In this document: piece after piece, positions 6,482-13,848 of the stretch | Layout: the number at the start of each line of letters is the position of its first letter | Numbering within the stretch: position 1 is the stretch's first letter | From: Mollicutes bacterium | GTDB lineage: Bacteria > Bacillota_I > Bacilli_A > Izemoplasmatales > Izemoplasmataceae | Reading direction: 5' to 3' | Length of the DNA: 13,848 nucleotides | NCBI GenBank assembly: GCA_003551405.1 | Contig: PUMO01000113.1 | Span: 1 to 13,848 of the forward strand | Translations under genes and position numbers: made by a program | Notes under the pieces: generated by a model | Seen by the model: only the letters and a program-made list of their open reading frames with translations | What the model was told of the DNA's origin: nothing | Databases searched by the model: none

Positions 6482-6508
6482 TCGGGATAATTAGAATGGA
6501 GTGTTACT

Positions 6509-9500
6509 ATGAAAAATCTCATCACGTTTTCAGTAGAAAAGCTGATTACTGTACTCATGGTCGTTGTGGCTGTGGCAGTTTTTGGCGTTGTATCATTTAC
6601 TCGACTGACGACGGATTTGTTTCCGGATATAAACTTGCCGTTTGCAGTTGTTACAACAACTTATCCGGGCGCCAGTCCTGAAGAAGTTGAAACGGACGTT
6701 ACCATTCCTTTGGAGCGTGCGTTTCAAACAACAACCAATATTAATGAAGTGACCACGCAGTCAAATGAGAATTTTTCTATGGTCATGCTTGAATTTGGAA
6801 CTGATACTGATATGGACTCAGCAACGCTTGAGATGCGTGAGCAAATCAATAATTTAGTAGATGATTTGCCAGAGGATGCAAGCAATCCGTCGATTATGCG
6901 ACTTAATCCGGATATGCTTCCGATTATGAATTTTTCTGTATCGCATCAAGGCAAAGATATCGAAGAATTGACGGACTGGGTCGATAACGACTTGACCCCA
7001 GAGCTTGAAAGAATCAGCGGTGTTGCGTCGCTTAATATTTCTGGTGGATATGAATCAGAACTCAGAGTAACGCTTGATCAAGATGAAATCGATGCGGTCA
7101 ATGATGAACTCGCTGCAATATTTGAAGACTTTGAGGATTTGATTGATGAAGACGAATTCGGGGGCGATTTGGATGAAGGGCTTCTGAACAAGGATTTCAT
7201 CAGTGGTGTTTTACAAGCGCAAAACTTTGGGTTCCCTGCTGGCTTTCTAGAAATGGATGATGCGTCATACATGGTCCGTGTCGGTGATGAATTTGAAGAT
7301 GTTGATGCAATGCGTTCAATGAAACTTTTAAACCTATCGATGCCGATGATGGATGATGTGGTCGTTGAGCTTGATGACGTGGCCGAGATAGAATTTGTTG
7401 ATCAAATGGACCAACAATACTCAAAAGTTAACGGAGAAAATGCATTGTCCATCAGCCTGCAAAAAGGTTCAGAATTTGCGACAACCGATGTCACGAATGA
7501 AGTGAACCGGGTCTTAGGGGAAATCGCTGAAGATGAAGATGGTTTTGAATACACCATGTTGCTCGATCAAGGGGAATATATCGAACAAGCAACCGGTTCG
7601 GTTGTCGATAACTTGGTCATTGGTGGTTTACTTGCCATCGCAATCTTATTGTTATTCTTAAGAAGCTTCCGCATTACCTTTGTGGTGGGTGTCGCGATTC
7701 CGATTAGTCTTTTGTTCGCGATTGTTTTGATTTATCTGTCGGGCATCACACTCAACATTGTTTCCCTGGGTGGACTTGCACTGGGAATTGGAATGTTGGT
7801 GGATAACTCCATTGTTGTGATTGAAAACATATTCAGGATGAAAAAAGAAGGCGCTTCAAACAAAGAAGCTGCGATTAACGGGGCTCATCAGGTTTCTGGC
7901 GCAATCATTGCCTCGACATTAACTACTATAGGTGTCTTTTTACCGGTTATGTTCATTGAAGATTTCATTCGTGAAATTTTCTATCAACTTGCACTGACCA
8001 TTACTTTCTCGCTACTTGCAAGTTTGTTGATTGCGCTGACATTCGTACCGACCGTTGCAAACCGTATTATGCGTGAAGATGAAAATGCGCGGTCTCCTAA
8101 AAAAGAAAAGACCAACAAGACACCATTCATTGAACGCATCAAAAACGTATATACCCTTGCTTTAAGTGCACTTTTCAAAGTGAAAAGTGTAGTCATGATT
8201 ACTGTGCTTGCCCTATTTATTGGCGCAGTGATGTTAGCAACGTCCCGCGGTTTTGAATTTTTCCCAGCCACAGACGAAGGCACACTCATGATAACGCTTG
8301 AACCGGCTGAAGGTGAGTCTGCCATGGACTTTGAGACTTTATCTGGGTATCTCGATGACCTTGGTGACGATATTTTGGCGTATGATGATGTTGAGAGTGT
8401 GGGCATCACAGTTGGTGGTGGCGGTATGGGCATGATAATGGACGCCCAACAAGGCTCTGATATGACGGCTAATGCTAACGTTGTGTTACGAGAAGACCGT
8501 GAAATGACCACTCAAGAAGTTAACGATTTGATCACACAGATGTTAGAAACGGATTACACGATGTTTGAGGCGGATATCATGGGTACTGAAGGGGATGTTG
8601 ACCAAATTGTTGGTAGCGGTATCCAAGTACGCATCAGTGGTCCTGACCTTGATGCTTTGCGCAGTGAGGCCGATAACATCTCAGCGTTATTACGTCAGGT
8701 TGAGGGGGTTGAAACTGTTGATCCTGGGTATGATGAAGCGGCTGAAGAATTGCGCATTGTTGTGGACAAAGACGAAGCCATTGCCAATAACCTTACGGTT
8801 GCCCAAGTTTATCAGTCCGTCAGTGATTATCTGAGTGAACCTTCCACCATTACGACGATTCAACATGAAAACCGCACCTATGATGTCTTTGTGTATGATG
8901 AAGATCAGACGACGCGCCGCGAAATTGACGATTTAGATGAAATTGAATCGCTTGTGGTTGGTGAAGACATGCTTGGCGGTGACATTGTCCTTGGAGATCT
9001 TGCGGATGTATCAATGGAACCGGGATTTAGTACGATTACACGCCATAATGGTGCACGCAGTTTGACTGTGGATGCGCAACTAACAACCGATGCCAACGCT
9101 TCACTGGTCAGTGAAGACGTAGAAACAGTCCTTGATGATTATGAGACGCAAAGCGGGTATCAATTGACGTTACTTGGTGAAAGCGAAGAAATTGAGGAAA
9201 CACTTGAGACTATGTTGCTCATTGGTGGGATTGGCATTATGTTGGTTTATATGATTATGGCGTCTCAGTTCCAATCCTTCATTTATCCATTCATCATTAT
9301 GATAACCATTCCCTTAGCTTTTACTGGTGGTTTTGGTTTGCTTTACCTTTCGGGCGACCCTGTAAGCATTATCGCTTTGTTAGGCCTGGTCATTTTAAGT
9401 GGGGTGGTTGTCAATAACGGCATTGTGCTCGTTGATTATATCAACCAACTTCGCGCGCGAGGCCTAGGGCTTAAGGCGGCCATTTTCCAAGCCGGCCGCA

Positions 9501-9910
9501 TTAGAATCCGCCCCATATTCATGACAGCCTTGACGACGATCTTGGCTTTAACTGGAATGGCATTTGGCCTTGGTGAGGGGGCTGAACTTATCCAGCCCCT
9601 TGCATTCACTGCCATTGGTGGCTTGGTTTACGCGACATTCTTGACGATTTTTGTGGTCCCAATCATGTATTATGCGCTAACGGTTTATACACGATTCATT
9701 GTTGGGGGCTTTATGATTGTACTTGGCCTCGCTGGTAGCTTTATTCTTTATGACGCTCAGGAATGGCTTTTCATGTCACTTACCTTAGTCTTCATTGTTT
9801 TGGTGATTGCCCTCATGGTCTTCCTTCCGAAGCAGCCGATTGAGTCTTATGATTTAAATAGCACCGATACACAGGAAATGGATGCGTACTTACAAAGGAT
9901 GATGGAGTGA
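6509..9910 (+). CDS. RND-superfamily efflux transporter (AcrB/HAE1-like, Gram-positive SwrC-like type)
   Basis: This is a proton-driven exporter of the AcrB/SwrC kind, 1133 residues against about 1050 for AcrB. TM1 is about 11-31. A first extracytoplasmic porter region runs to about 365 (FPDINLPFAVVTTTYPGASP at 38-57), TM2-TM6 to about 515, and TM7 about 558-577. A second porter region runs to about 898 and TM8-TM12 to about 1056. The TM4 relay reads GMLVDNSIVVIEN (428-440), so AcrB D407 is conserved as D432 while D408 is Asn. The TM10 lysine (AcrB K940) is N969 by eye. Oddities are a 30-odd residue acidic insertion (about 196-228, with FEDFEDLIDEDEF) and two extra hydrophobic helices (about 1062-1082, 1085-1107) with an acidic tail. 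Start ATG 6509 has GGAGTG upstream. No membrane-fusion or outer-membrane partner gene is present, which fits a one-membrane cell. The substrate is unknown. Confidence 0.95.
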   Translation: MKNLITFSVEKLITVLMVVVAVAVFGVVSFTRLTTDLFPDINLPFAVVTTTYPGASPEEVETDVTIPLERAFQTTTNINEVTTQSNENFSMVMLEFGTDTDMDSATLEMREQINNLVDDLPEDASNPSIMRLNPDMLPIMNFSVSHQGKDIEELTDWVDNDLTPELERISGVASLNISGGYESELRVTLDQDEIDAVNDELAAIFEDFEDLIDEDEFGGDLDEGLLNKDFISGVLQAQNFGFPAGFLEMDDASYMVRVGDEFEDVDAMRSMKLLNLSMPMMDDVVVELDDVAEIEFVDQMDQQYSKVNGENALSISLQKGSEFATTDVTNEVNRVLGEIAEDEDGFEYTMLLDQGEYIEQATGSVVDNLVIGGLLAIAILLLFLRSFRITFVVGVAIPISLLFAIVLIYLSGITLNIVSLGGLALGIGMLVDNSIVVIENIFRMKKEGASNKEAAINGAHQVSGAIIASTLTTIGVFLPVMFIEDFIREIFYQLALTITFSLLASLLIALTFVPTVANRIMREDENARSPKKEKTNKTPFIERIKNVYTLALSALFKVKSVVMITVLALFIGAVMLATSRGFEFFPATDEGTLMITLEPAEGESAMDFETLSGYLDDLGDDILAYDDVESVGITVGGGGMGMIMDAQQGSDMTANANVVLREDREMTTQEVNDLITQMLETDYTMFEADIMGTEGDVDQIVGSGIQVRISGPDLDALRSEADNISALLRQVEGVETVDPGYDEAAEELRIVVDKDEAIANNLTVAQVYQSVSDYLSEPSTITTIQHENRTYDVFVYDEDQTTRREIDDLDEIESLVVGEDMLGGDIVLGDLADVSMEPGFSTITRHNGARSLTVDAQLTTDANASLVSEDVETVLDDYETQSGYQLTLLGESEEIEETLETMLLIGGIGIMLVYMIMASQFQSFIYPFIIMITIPLAFTGGFGLLYLSGDPVSIIALLGLVILSGVVVNNGIVLVDYINQLRARGLGLKAAIFQAGRIRIRPIFMTALTTILALTGMAFGLGEGAELIQPLAFTAIGGLVYATFLTIFVVPIMYYALTVYTRFIVGGFMIVLGLAGSFILYDAQEWLFMSLTLVFIVLVIALMVFLPKQPIESYDLNSTDTQEMDAYLQRMME

Positions 9911-9911
9911 T

Positions 9912-10502
9912 ATGAGTGATAAAAAGGCCCATATTCTTGATGTTGTTTTGAGTTTTTTAGCCCATCCTACATCTAAACGTCCTCTCAGTATTGCCAATGT
10001 TGCCAAGGCCACAGGCATGGCTAAGAGTTCCATTTATGAACACTTTACCAATAAACAATCCCTGGTGCATGCGGCACTGTGCCGCTTGATTGACCGTAAT
10101 GAAAATACATTAATAAATGTTGAGGGTTTTTCTGATATGTCCTTTAGTGCGGCGTTCAGTGAACATATGCACCGTTTCTTAGAACTGAGTTCAAATAATG
10201 AGATGATGCATAATTATATGCATCATCCCTTGGTTCAGAGCATGAGTGAATCATTGAAGGCCGATTTAAAATCACGGGTCAATGATTTGACCGATACGGT
10301 TCACTTACGGTTCAAGACGATTTTGCAAAAAGGGATTGATGAAGGCGTTTTGAATGAAACGGTGTCACACAAACGTCTCCAAACGGTTGAATCCTTAGTT
10401 CTTGGCAATGTAGTTGCCTTAAGCATGCCGCACAATGATTGGGATGTTGATGCAACGGTTGAAGATGTTCTGAACAGTATTATCATCCTATATAACCATT
10501 AA
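9912..10502 (+). CDS. TetR-family transcriptional regulator
   Basis: This 196-residue regulator has an N-terminal TetR helix-turn-helix (IANVAKATGMAKSS at 27-40, then IYEHFTNKQSLVHAAL) and an all-helical C-terminal ligand-binding and dimer domain (about 65-196) that diverges as usual. It starts one base after the RND stop codon (TGA at 9908-9910, ATG at 9912), with GGAGTGAT inside the end of the RND gene, so translation is probably coupled. Its most likely target is the CCGACCG palindrome at 6466-6481 in front of the operon. It would then repress both genes, including its own, until a ligand of the pump releases it. The RND-first, regulator-last order makes the regulator level track pump expression. 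The ligand cannot be predicted from sequence. The stop codon touches the downstream bidirectional terminator. Confidence 0.93.
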   Translation: MSDKKAHILDVVLSFLAHPTSKRPLSIANVAKATGMAKSSIYEHFTNKQSLVHAALCRLIDRNENTLINVEGFSDMSFSAAFSEHMHRFLELSSNNEMMHNYMHHPLVQSMSESLKADLKSRVNDLTDTVHLRFKTILQKGIDEGVLNETVSHKRLQTVESLVLGNVVALSMPHNDWDVDATVEDVLNSIIILYNH

Positions 10503-10531
10503 AAAAACGGCCATTAATTTGGCCGTTTTTT
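10501..10531. terminator. Bidirectional intrinsic terminator between tetR and the radical SAM gene
   Basis: AAAAAACGGCC (10502-10512) pairs with GGCCGTTTTTT (10521-10531) over 11 bp around an 8-base AT-rich loop. The + strand has a T tract in the 3' arm, and the minus strand has one from the A run 10501-10507, so it can stop both convergent genes. The tetR stop codon (10500-10502) enters the left arm and the radical SAM stop codon (10514-10516) is in the loop. Confidence 0.92.
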
Positions 10532-12148
10532 ATATTCATAAAGCGTAGCGTGTGTGCCATTATAATAGGCCACAAGATACTGCCCTTGATAAGGTGCGAT
10601 CAACGTGTGTTTAAATAAAGCTGCCGCATCAAGATTGTATGTTTTTGCAACATGGGAGAGAATAGTCTTTCTTAATGGTTTGTCGGTGATTTTTTCAAAG
10701 TAGGGTTTCGGTTTGGTTTTAAAGTGTTTCAAGAACGGAATTTTAAGCATATCGATGTGATCACTGTGGATGCCTTCTTGATATAAAAAGTCACTGATGA
10801 AACGATAAAGTGTATCGATTTGATAGCCTATGCGCTCGTGCCCCTTGGCGTGGAAGCTCCTATGCAGTCGTTTGAAAAAATCAAAATAGTCATTGGTGTG
10901 TGATGTGATAATAGAGAAAAGGGTGTGGTTAAAATAGCCTTTATTGTGAAAAATTTCCAACATCTCTTCAACATTTTTAATAGTGGTGACATCGTCTTTG
11001 CTTAATACATGATTGGACCGGATTTCATAAGGGGCTTGTTTGTCGTAATCGTAGTCATAGACATCTGCTTGATGCCGAATCATCGTGCCACGCAACATTT
11101 TCAAGAATCCAAGTTGTAGTTCCTTGGCGCCTAATGCATAGACGTCGTTAAACGTTTGTTTGAAGCGGGATAAATCTTCAGCGGGGAGCCCGGCAATTAA
11201 ATCCAGATGTAACGCGATGATGTCATGTTGAATGATGTCTTTTATCACTCGAAACAATTTTTCATTGTCTTGACGTCTACCGACCAAAAGGTTGGTTTTG
11301 GTATGGGTAGACTGAATGCCAATTTCAAATCGAAACAATCCTTTGGGCGCATGGGTATGAATATGATCAATGAGTGTATGTGACAACGTATCGCCCGTCA
11401 TTTCAAACTGAAATACACTGCCGGGTGTATGGTTTTCGATGATGTAATCGATAATTTTCAGTGCATCGCTGTTAGCGTTAAAGGTCCGATCAAGAAACTT
11501 GAATGTCTTTGCGCCCCGATTAAGTTCGTGGGCAATATTGTCAAAAACATCTGTGAGCTTAAAAAAACGTACTGTCTTTTCAAGACTGGAAAGACAGTAA
11601 GAACAACGATACGGACAACCACGGGCGCTTTCAATATACACAATTCTGGTAACAGGGCTCGCGTGGGATTCATCCAAAAAATGCGGTGAGGCGAGTTGGT
11701 GTAAGTTTTCGATTTCTTCGATGGGGTTTTCGATACCGTCCGCTGATAGGTTGGGCACTTTTTCAAGCGGTGCGCCTTCGCTATAATGTGCAACCAGTGC
11801 ATCCATACTTTTTTCGCCTTCGCCCTTAATGACACCATCGATGGGCCAGTGGTCTAAGAAATGTGCTGCGTCATATGAAACCTCGGGACCACCTAGAATG
11901 ATAGGTATGTCTGCCTTCTCTTTTAAGGTGTGAATAATGGTTTGAGTAAGGGTCACATTCCATATGTATACTGAAAAGCCCACAAAGAGTGGATTTTTAT
12001 CTATAATTGTTTTAACGATGGTTTCCACATTATCTTTTATGGTGAATTCCATAAAATCAATGTGATGGGACGCATTGGCTTTTAAAAGTCTTACGGCCGT
12101 GTTGGTATGGATATATTTGGCGTTCAGTGCCACAAGCAAGGGATGCAT
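10514..12148 (-). CDS. B12-binding-domain radical SAM protein, DUF4080-like
   Basis: This 544-residue protein has three parts. An N-terminal cobalamin-binding-like Rossmann domain spans about 1-140 (LNAKYIHTNTAVRLL, VGFSVYIWN, IILGGPEVSYD). A radical SAM core follows with ARGCPYRCSYC, where C178, C182 and C185 should hold the 4Fe-4S cluster. The DUF4080-type C-terminal region comes last (about 380-544). Core motifs such as FEIGIQS and LDLIAGLPAEDL are in place. The classical DxHxxG cobalamin-ligating motif is not visible, as I recall for this group, so base-off B12 binding by histidine is doubtful. The substrate is unknown. Start ATG 12148-12146 has GGAG (12157-12160) 8 bases upstream and gives the expected MHPLLVALNAKYIH opening. 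It is divergent from uvrB with overlapping promoters and convergent with tetR. DNA repair or efflux roles are not implied by the neighbours. Confidence 0.93.
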   Translation of the reverse strand: MHPLLVALNAKYIHTNTAVRLLKANASHHIDFMEFTIKDNVETIVKTIIDKNPLFVGFSVYIWNVTLTQTIIHTLKEKADIPIILGGPEVSYDAAHFLDHWPIDGVIKGEGEKSMDALVAHYSEGAPLEKVPNLSADGIENPIEEIENLHQLASPHFLDESHASPVTRIVYIESARGCPYRCSYCLSSLEKTVRFFKLTDVFDNIAHELNRGAKTFKFLDRTFNANSDALKIIDYIIENHTPGSVFQFEMTGDTLSHTLIDHIHTHAPKGLFRFEIGIQSTHTKTNLLVGRRQDNEKLFRVIKDIIQHDIIALHLDLIAGLPAEDLSRFKQTFNDVYALGAKELQLGFLKMLRGTMIRHQADVYDYDYDKQAPYEIRSNHVLSKDDVTTIKNVEEMLEIFHNKGYFNHTLFSIITSHTNDYFDFFKRLHRSFHAKGHERIGYQIDTLYRFISDFLYQEGIHSDHIDMLKIPFLKHFKTKPKPYFEKITDKPLRKTILSHVAKTYNLDAAALFKHTLIAPYQGQYLVAYYNGTHATLYEYKKRPN

Positions 12149-12167
12149 GGTATCAACTCCAATTCAT

Positions 12168-12195
12168 ATTGTATCATAAAGCGTCTTCGTGTGAT
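12168..12195 (-). promoter_or_regulatory. Promoter of the radical SAM gene
   Basis: On the minus strand TGaTACAAT (12168-12176) is an extended -10 element, with ATCACA (12190-12195, four of six to consensus) 16 bases upstream. Transcription would begin near 12161, giving a leader of only about 13 bases with GGAG at its 5' end. Its -35 box overlaps the uvrB -10 element. Confidence 0.5.
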
Positions 12196-12200
12196 AGAAT
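12192..12200 (+). promoter_or_regulatory. Extended -10 promoter of uvrB
   Basis: TGaTAGAAT is an extended -10 element about 26 bases before the uvrB start codon. The matching -35 region (12171-12178) is poor and coincides with the -10 element of the divergent radical SAM gene. I see no Gram-positive LexA box (GAAC-N4-GTTC type) in the intergenic region, so SOS control is not supported here. Confidence 0.5.
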
Positions 12201-12226
12201 ACTGTTGAAATGCAGAGGTGTTAAAC

Positions 12227-13848
12227 ATGTACAAACTCAATACGAAGTATGAACCCAAGGGAGATCAAGTCAAGGCCATCAAGGATTTGGCTCAAAATAT
12301 TATCGACGGGGACAAGGAACAGGTGCTGCTTGGTGCAACGGGGACTGGTAAAACCTTCACCATGAGCAATGTTATCAGTGATCTTGATAAACCGATTTTG
12401 ATTCTTGCGCATAATAAAACCTTGGCGGGACAACTTTACAGTGAATTTAAAGAATTCTTCCCTGAAAACCGGGTAGAATATTTTATTAGTTATTATGATT
12501 ATTACCAACCAGAAGCCTACGTTCCGCATCGTGATCTTTTTATTGAGAAAGATGCGCAAACAAATGATGAAATCGATGAGCTGCGCCACAGTGCCACAGC
12601 CTCTCTCTTAGAGCGCAATGACGTTATTGTGGTGGCTTCGGTAAGTTGTATATACGGAATTGGTGACCCTGAAGATTATAAGAACGCAACCATGACATTA
12701 AGACAAGGAGACATCATCGAGCGCGATGATGTGCTTGTGCGTCTTGTCAACATGCTCTTTGAACGCAATGATACGGATTTTCAGCGCGGAACATACCGTG
12801 TTAAAGGGGATACAGTGGAAATTTTACCCACCTATCAAAAGTCTACAGGGATTCGACTTGAATTTTTTGATGATGAGCTTGAACGTATTCGCAGTTTTGA
12901 CATTGTGAGTGGTGAAATTTTAGAGGATTATGATTTGGTAACGATTTTTCCGGCCACGCAATTTGTGACCAATAAAGATAAACTCGAAGAAGGGATTCGA
13001 CGCATCGAAGCCGAACTTAAAGAACAAGTCGCCCATTTTGAACATGAAGGCAAGCTTGTGGAAGCCGAACGGTTAAAACAGCGGACAAACTACGATATAG
13101 AAATGCTCAAGGAAATTGGAACCTGTAAGGGTGTTGAAAACTATTCACGCCACCTTTCTTTGCGTGATGCGGGCGAGACACCCTCAACTCTTATGGACTT
13201 TTTTGGGGACGATTATCTGTTGATTGTCGATGAGTCCCACGTTACCCTTCCCCAAGTACGCGGCATGTATAACGGAGACAGGGCCCGTAAACAAACACTC
13301 GTTGATTACGGATTCCGTTTACCCAGTGCGCTTGATAACCGCCCGCTTAATTTTGACGAATTCAACGAAAAAGTTAACCAGGTTGTTTATGTTTCCGCAA
13401 CCCCTGGCGATTATGAAATGAACCGTTCAAATCATGTCATCGAACAAATCATCCGGCCCACCGGATTGCTTGATCCTTATGTCGAGGTGGCGCCCAAAGA
13501 AGGCCAAATTGATGACTTGGTCAGTGAAATTCACAAACGGATGGAAAAGAATGAGCGGGTGTTAATTACCACGCTAACGATTAAGATGAGTGAGGATTTG
13601 ACGAGCTATTTGAAGGAAATGGGCATTAAAGTTGCGTATTTGCATAGTGAAATCGATTCACTTGAGCGTATTGAAATTATGCGTGATTTACGCCTAGGGG
13701 TCTATGATGTTCTTGTGGGCATCAACCTCTTAAGAGAGGGGCTTGACCTTCCGGAAGTTTCATTCATTGGCATCTTGGATGCGGATAAGCAAGGCTTTTT
13801 GAGAAGCGCGCGAAGCTTGATTCAGACCATTGGACGGGCCGCAAGGAA
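12227..13848 (+). CDS. uvrB: Excinuclease ABC subunit B (partial, runs off right edge)
   Basis: UvrB is the damage-verifying helicase-like subunit of nucleotide excision repair, loaded on DNA by UvrA and then recruiting UvrC. The frame is open to the window end, giving 540 codons of the usual 650-680. Start ATG 12227 has AGAGGTG (12214-12220) six bases upstream. Visible features are Walker A GATGTGKT (36-43), the motif AHNKTLAGQLYSEF (61-74), and the damage-sensing beta-hairpin YYDYYQPEAYVP (89-100). The UvrA-interacting domain follows, then the DESH Walker B, VYVSATPGDYE, GINLLREGLDLPEVSF and motif VI QTIGRAAR at the edge. All key residues look intact. The C-terminal UvrC-binding coiled coil is outside the window. 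uvrA often follows uvrB in Firmicutes, but that cannot be checked here. Confidence 0.98.
   Translation, partial: MYKLNTKYEPKGDQVKAIKDLAQNIIDGDKEQVLLGATGTGKTFTMSNVISDLDKPILILAHNKTLAGQLYSEFKEFFPENRVEYFISYYDYYQPEAYVPHRDLFIEKDAQTNDEIDELRHSATASLLERNDVIVVASVSCIYGIGDPEDYKNATMTLRQGDIIERDDVLVRLVNMLFERNDTDFQRGTYRVKGDTVEILPTYQKSTGIRLEFFDDELERIRSFDIVSGEILEDYDLVTIFPATQFVTNKDKLEEGIRRIEAELKEQVAHFEHEGKLVEAERLKQRTNYDIEMLKEIGTCKGVENYSRHLSLRDAGETPSTLMDFFGDDYLLIVDESHVTLPQVRGMYNGDRARKQTLVDYGFRLPSALDNRPLNFDEFNEKVNQVVYVSATPGDYEMNRSNHVIEQIIRPTGLLDPYVEVAPKEGQIDDLVSEIHKRMEKNERVLITTLTIKMSEDLTSYLKEMGIKVAYLHSEIDSLERIEIMRDLRLGVYDVLVGINLLREGLDLPEVSFIGILDADKQGFLRSARSLIQTIGRAAR

Noticed and set aside
6463..6681. 72-residue + strand open frame at the RND start
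   Set aside because: It begins in the operator and overlaps the RND gene out of frame; the RND frame is clearly the coding one.
12149..12226. Possible SOS (LexA) box upstream of uvrB
   Set aside because: No GAAC-N4-GTTC type palindrome is present; GAATACTGTTG is not a convincing match.
12221..12589. 122-residue minus-strand open frame
   Set aside because: It is antisense to uvrB, whose Walker A and beta-hairpin motifs lie in the + frame.

Overview
The window looks like a chromosomal segment of a Bacillota-type bacterium (Firmicutes, possibly an Erysipelotrichia- or Mycoplasmatota-related lineage). The grounds are the gene order dnaE-pfkA-pyk, strong Shine-Dalgarno sites (GGAGG, GAGGTG), a SAM-I type riboswitch with an intrinsic terminator, and compact U-tract terminators. 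Tryptophan is read from TGG and no long gene has an internal TGA, so the standard bacterial code fits. The genus cannot be fixed from sequence reading alone. I see no tRNA, rRNA, insertion sequence, prophage or CRISPR array.

Left block (1-3273, + strand): the 3' end of dnaE (replicative polymerase alpha subunit), then pfkA and pyk, two control enzymes of glycolysis, 11 bases apart and closed by a long hairpin terminator. Middle block (3364-6350): a minus-strand unit in which a SAM-I-like riboswitch, with aptamer, antiterminator and terminator all visible, controls a 101-residue protein I do not recognise. It is followed by a membrane-anchored GGDEF protein (+), a class I SAM-dependent methyltransferase (-) and a small two-helix membrane protein (+). 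Right block (6445-10531): an RND-family exporter whose promoter carries a GC-rich palindrome just downstream of the -10 box, and a TetR-family regulator one base after it. This is most simply an autoregulated efflux unit. It converges through a bidirectional terminator on a B12-binding-domain radical SAM protein (DUF4080-like, -), which is divergent from uvrB (+, cut by the window end).

The most unusual elements are four. (1) The SAM riboswitch appears to lack helix P4, with only three bases between the pseudoknot strand and the P1 3' strand, and it drives an orphan small protein. (2) The RND protein has an acidic insertion in its first porter region and two extra C-terminal membrane helices, and no membrane-fusion protein is encoded beside it. 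(3) The divergent uvrB and radical-SAM promoters overlap so closely that each -10 element lies on the other's -35 region. (4) Two convergent or terminal hairpins have stop codons built into them. Everything else looks like ordinary housekeeping or accessory content. No clearly new multi-gene system is evident; the riboswitch plus orphan protein is the best candidate for something undescribed.
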